Positions 6,342-8,139 of a DNA stretch of 8,139 bases are shown here, one piece after another. The notes beneath the pieces were generated by a model. That model searched no databases and had not been told where the DNA came from. It saw only the letters and a list, made by a program, of their open reading frames with translations. The first letter of the stretch is position 1. The number at the start of each line of letters is the position of its first letter. Source of the stretch: Oscillospiraceae bacterium (lineage in GTDB: Bacteria > Bacillota_A > Clostridia > Oscillospirales > Oscillospiraceae); assembly GCA_021771675.1 (NCBI GenBank), contig JAETOP010000136.1, forward strand, positions 1-8,139, in the 5' to 3' direction. Made by a program: the position numbers and the translations under genes.

Positions 6342-6360
6342 CTATCTTGTATCTTATATC
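6336..6360 (-). repeat. 25-bp arm matching 2156-2180 in inverted orientation
   Basis: On the minus strand it reads gatataagatacaagat, one variable base, then gttagga. The same 25 positions occur on the plus strand at 2156-2180 with one mismatch. It overlaps the last heptamer and ends six bases from the miaB stop. Confidence 0.8.
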
Positions 6361-6365
6361 TCTCG

Positions 6366-7787
6366 TCAGGTTTCGCTTCCGGTTACTGCCAGCTCCCCGG
6401 TGAGGCTCCAGGTGGTGGCGCCGGTGATGCGGACTTCTACAAAACTGCCGATGAGATTATCCGGCCCGGGGAAGCGAACCAGCCTGCCCCCCTGGGTGCG
6501 TGCGGTGAGCAGTTCCCCCTCCCGGCCATCCACCAGGCAGCGCTGGACGCTTCCCACATAGCCCCGGTGAATCTCCTCGGAGATGGCGTTCTGGGCCTGG
6601 CACAGCCGGTCGAACCGGCGGTTTTTCTCTTCTTTCGGGGTGGGGTCCTCCATTTTGGCGGCGGGGGTTCCTGCCCGGGGGGAGAAGATGAAGGTAAAGA
6701 GGCTGTCGTAGTGCACCTGCTGAATCAGAGACAGAGTTTCCTCAAATTCCGCCTCCGTCTCACCGGGGAAGCCCACAATCACATCGCTGGTCAGCACCAA
6801 ATCCGGCATTACGGACTTGGCATAGCGCACCTTTTCCAGGTACGTTTCCCGGTCATAGTGCCGGTTCATAGCCCTCAGAACCCGGCTGGAGCCGGACTGG
6901 AAGGGAAGGTGGAGCTGTTTGGCGATTTTGGGATATTTGGCCATGGTGTCGAAGAGCTTGGAAGAGGCGTCTTTGGGATGGCTGGTCATAAAGCGGAGCA
7001 GGAACTCCCCGGGCAGCTGGGCAATCTTTTCCAGCAGGTCGGCAAAGTCCACTCCCCGGCCCAAATCCTTGCCGTAGGAGTTCACATTCTGGCCCAGAAG
7101 GGTGATGTCCTTCACGCCGCTTTCAATAAGGCTGCGGCACTCCTCCAGAATGCACTCCGGCTGGCGGCTCCGCTCCCGGCCACGGACATAGGGGACGATG
7201 CAGTAGGTACAGAAATTGTTGCAGCCGTACATGATGGATACCCAGGCCTTCAGCCCGGAGGAGCGAATCTGGGGGATGCCCTCGGCGATGGAGCCGGGCT
7301 CATCGGCCACGGAGAATACCCGCTTCTTCCCGGTGAGCACGGCGTATAGGATTTCCGGGAACTGCCACAGGTGGTGGGTGGAGAACACGCCGTCCACATG
7401 GGGAAAGCTGGTCTTGATCCGGCTGACCACCTTCTCCTCCCCGGCCATGCAGCCGCACAGGAAGATTTTCTGCTCCGGGTGGCGGCGCTTGGTGTGGGTC
7501 AGTGCTCCCAGGTTGCCGAAAACCCGCTGCTCGGCGTGCTCCCGAATGGCGCAGGTGTTCATCACCACCACGTCCGCTCCCTCGGCGTTTTCCGCAATGG
7601 AATAGCCGCACTGAACCAGATACCCCCGGAGCTTTTCCGAGTCCGCCTCGTTCTGCTGGCAGCCGTAGGTTTCCACATAGGCCGTGGGCGTCCGGCCCTG
7701 CTGGGCCCAGCGGGCGGCGATTTGGTCGCAGAATTCCCCCTGGAGGCGCAGTTCTTCCTGAGAAATCACAGTGGTTTTGGTATTCAT
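6366..7787 (-). CDS. miaB: tRNA-2-methylthio-N6-dimethylallyladenosine synthase MiaB
   Basis: MiaB is a radical-SAM methylthiotransferase that turns i6A37 of tRNAs reading UNN codons into ms2i6A37. The 473-residue protein has the N-terminal UPF0004 domain, whose three cysteines hold the auxiliary Fe-S cluster: YGCQQNEADS (C43), MNTCAIREHAE (C79) and FLCGCMA (C113). The radical-SAM cluster is YGCNNFCTYC (C189, C193, C196), followed by IVPYVRGRERSR, which is diagnostic of MiaB rather than MtaB or RimO. A TRAM-type RNA-binding domain spans about 404-466. The first 37 residues are an N-terminal extension of the kind seen in Firmicute MiaBs. The ATG has CAGGAGA six bases upstream and a sigma-A-type promoter about 38 bases upstream. 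In Bacillus the orthologue also lies upstream of mutS-mutL, so the order is conserved here. Confidence 0.97.
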   Translation of the reverse strand: MNTKTTVISQEELRLQGEFCDQIAARWAQQGRTPTAYVETYGCQQNEADSEKLRGYLVQCGYSIAENAEGADVVVMNTCAIREHAEQRVFGNLGALTHTKRRHPEQKIFLCGCMAGEEKVVSRIKTSFPHVDGVFSTHHLWQFPEILYAVLTGKKRVFSVADEPGSIAEGIPQIRSSGLKAWVSIMYGCNNFCTYCIVPYVRGRERSRQPECILEECRSLIESGVKDITLLGQNVNSYGKDLGRGVDFADLLEKIAQLPGEFLLRFMTSHPKDASSKLFDTMAKYPKIAKQLHLPFQSGSSRVLRAMNRHYDRETYLEKVRYAKSVMPDLVLTSDVIVGFPGETEAEFEETLSLIQQVHYDSLFTFIFSPRAGTPAAKMEDPTPKEEKNRRFDRLCQAQNAISEEIHRGYVGSVQRCLVDGREGELLTARTQGGRLVRFPGPDNLIGSFVEVRITGATTWSLTGELAVTGSET

Positions 7788-7793
7788 GGCAAT

Positions 7794-7800
7794 TCTCCTG
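7794..7800 (-). promoter_or_regulatory. miaB ribosome binding site
   Basis: CAGGAGA on the minus strand lies six bases before the ATG at 7787, near-ideal strength and spacing. It selects this start for miaB. Confidence 0.85.
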
Positions 7801-7824
7801 AATTGGATTACTTCTTAAAAGCAT

Positions 7825-7853
7825 ATAATACCATTTTTCCTCTCTTTTTTCAA
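7825..7853 (-). promoter_or_regulatory. sigma-A-type promoter of miaB
   Basis: Read on the minus strand, TTGAAA (7848-7853) and TATTAT (7825-7830) are separated by exactly 17 bases. Each hexamer matches the housekeeping consensus at five of six positions. Transcription would start near 7818, giving a leader of about 30 bases that contains the miaB ribosome binding site. The surrounding stretch is AT-rich, unlike its GC-rich neighbours. No operator or riboswitch is visible in the short leader. Confidence 0.72.
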
Positions 7854-7879
7854 GGAGAAACTTTTGCCCTCGGCGGACT

Positions 7880-7898
7880 TGCTCCCGGGATGGGAGCA
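7880..7898. other. Short perfect hairpin upstream of the miaB promoter
   Basis: TGCTCCC (7880-7886) and GGGAGCA (7892-7898) pair perfectly around a five-base loop. Neither side is followed by a clean T-run, so I do not call it a terminator. It could be the remnant of a terminator for an upstream gene or another repeat hairpin. Confidence 0.45.
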
Positions 7899-7907
7899 GA
7901 TTCTGTC

Positions 7908-7935
7908 TTGACTTTCGGGGGAAAAACGCTACACT
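7908..7935 (+). promoter_or_regulatory. Weak plus-strand promoter candidate
   Basis: TTGACT (7908-7913) and TACACT (7930-7935) are 16 bases apart. The -35 matches consensus at five of six positions and the -10 at four of six. It points away from miaB into the repeat block, where no protein gene is seen. Such pairs arise by chance fairly often. Confidence 0.25.
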
Positions 7936-7957
7936 GGTATTGAAGGCTGGGCGGGAA

Positions 7958-7978
7958 TTAGGAATGAGGAATTAGGAA
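7958..7978 (+). repeat. Heptamer tract, 3 copies (TTAGGAA type)
   Basis: Three tandem heptamers, TTAGGAA TGAGGAA TTAGGAA, one with a single substitution. It has the same orientation as the tracts at 2175 and 5794 and marks the left border of the repeat block upstream of miaB. Confidence 0.85.
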
Positions 7979-8016
7979 TGAAAGAATGCGCCGATTGGTT
8001 TCATACAGCAGCTTGA

Positions 8017-8030
8017 CAAATTGTAATTTG
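8017..8030 (+). repeat. Conserved 14-mer CAAATTGTAATTTG
   Basis: A near-palindromic 14-mer that recurs in this orientation inside left-hand heptamer tracts and in the opposite orientation inside right-hand tracts. Here it runs straight into the hairpin of the repeat unit at 8023-8106. Confidence 0.8.
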
Positions 8031-8106
8031 AAGCGCAGGGCGCTTCATCCCGATGCGCACGGGGGGTGTGTAATCGTTGCCCCCGAACTCAGCCCGGTGA
8101 CGTTTT
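8023..8106 (+). repeat. Two-hairpin repeat unit, copy 2
   Basis: This unit starts at GTAATTTG and continues into the perfect hairpin GAAGCGC-AGG-GCGCTTC (8030-8046). A second stem, CGTTGCC (8075-8081) with GGTGACG (8096-8102), follows, then TTTT. It is clearly homologous to 5837-5924. The second stem pairs only if two G-U wobbles are allowed on the plus strand, whereas copy 1 is fully Watson-Crick. Confidence 0.8.
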
Positions 8107-8139
8107 CTGGGAGAATGTTGAATGGTGGGCACTTTCGGC

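Larger units (their letters stand above)
5765..6365. other. 601-bp gene-free, repeat-filled region between miaB and mutS
   Basis: There is no credible coding sequence; short open frames here translate repeat DNA. In order it holds the mutS ribosome binding site, a two-copy heptamer tract, a degenerate 14-mer, a two-hairpin unit with a T-run, about 60 bp of unremarkable sequence, double-hairpin repeat A, a 160-bp core, inverted double-hairpin repeat B, a 44-bp block shared with the 2.3-kb element, the 14-mer in reverse, a four-copy heptamer tract in reverse, and an AT-rich 15-mer next to the miaB stop. It separates mutS from miaB, so mutS may need its own promoter. Confidence 0.85.
7788..8139. 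other. 352-bp gene-free region upstream of miaB
   Basis: No plausible gene is present. From left to right it holds the miaB ribosome binding site and promoter, a short perfect hairpin at 7880-7898, a weak plus-strand promoter-like pair (7908-7935), a three-copy heptamer tract (7958-7978), the 14-mer (8017-8030), and a two-hairpin repeat unit (8023-8106) that also occurs at 5837-5924. A 12-base identity with the 2.3-kb element (gttgaatggtgg at 8117-8128 and 2303-2314) follows. The repeat block is cut by the window edge. Confidence 0.8.

Noticed and set aside
6567..7943. Plus-strand frames opposite miaB
   Set aside because: They are shadows of a gene with all MiaB cysteines and motifs in the other strand.

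Overview
The window looks like a GC-rich chromosomal segment from a Clostridia-class Firmicute, most plausibly an Oscillospiraceae/Ruminococcaceae-type gut anaerobe. This rests on three things: the gene order miaB-mutS-(CPBP protease)-mutL, an endonuclease-type MutL with no need for MutH, and low-complexity and hairpin repeats of a kind I associate with that group. The family assignment is inference from general recall, not a search.

All four protein genes are on the minus strand and read right to left. miaB (7787 down to 6366) encodes the tRNA i6A37 methylthiotransferase and has a good sigma-A promoter and ribosome binding site. A 601-bp gap full of repeats follows. Next is mutS (5764-3164), the mismatch sensor. 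One base after its stop comes a small CPBP-family intramembrane protease (3162-2515), probably translationally coupled to mutS. A second repeat-filled gap of 394 bp precedes mutL (2120-156), whose ATPase and Zn-dependent nickase motifs are intact. MutS and MutL form the methyl-independent mismatch repair pair, and both carry recognisable sliding-clamp-binding peptides.

The spaces between genes are the unusual part. Each is made almost wholly of repetitive, structured DNA and follows one plan. Short tandem tracts of the heptamer TTAGGAR face inward from each gene edge. A conserved 14-mer (CAAATTGTAATTTG or its complement) usually sits just inside them. The interior is a mosaic of hairpin modules shared between gaps: an inverted pair of double-hairpin repeats (5985-6039 and 6200-6250), a two-hairpin unit with a T-run seen twice (5837-5924 and 8023-8106), and a 44-bp block shared by the 2.3-kb and 6.25-kb regions. 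Sequence differences between copies tend to keep the hairpins paired, which suggests they act as folded DNA or RNA.

I see no tRNA, rRNA, CRISPR array, transposase, riboswitch of known class, or convincing terminator for any of the four genes. The left end (1-128) and right end (7979-8139) are further repeat DNA cut by the window edge.
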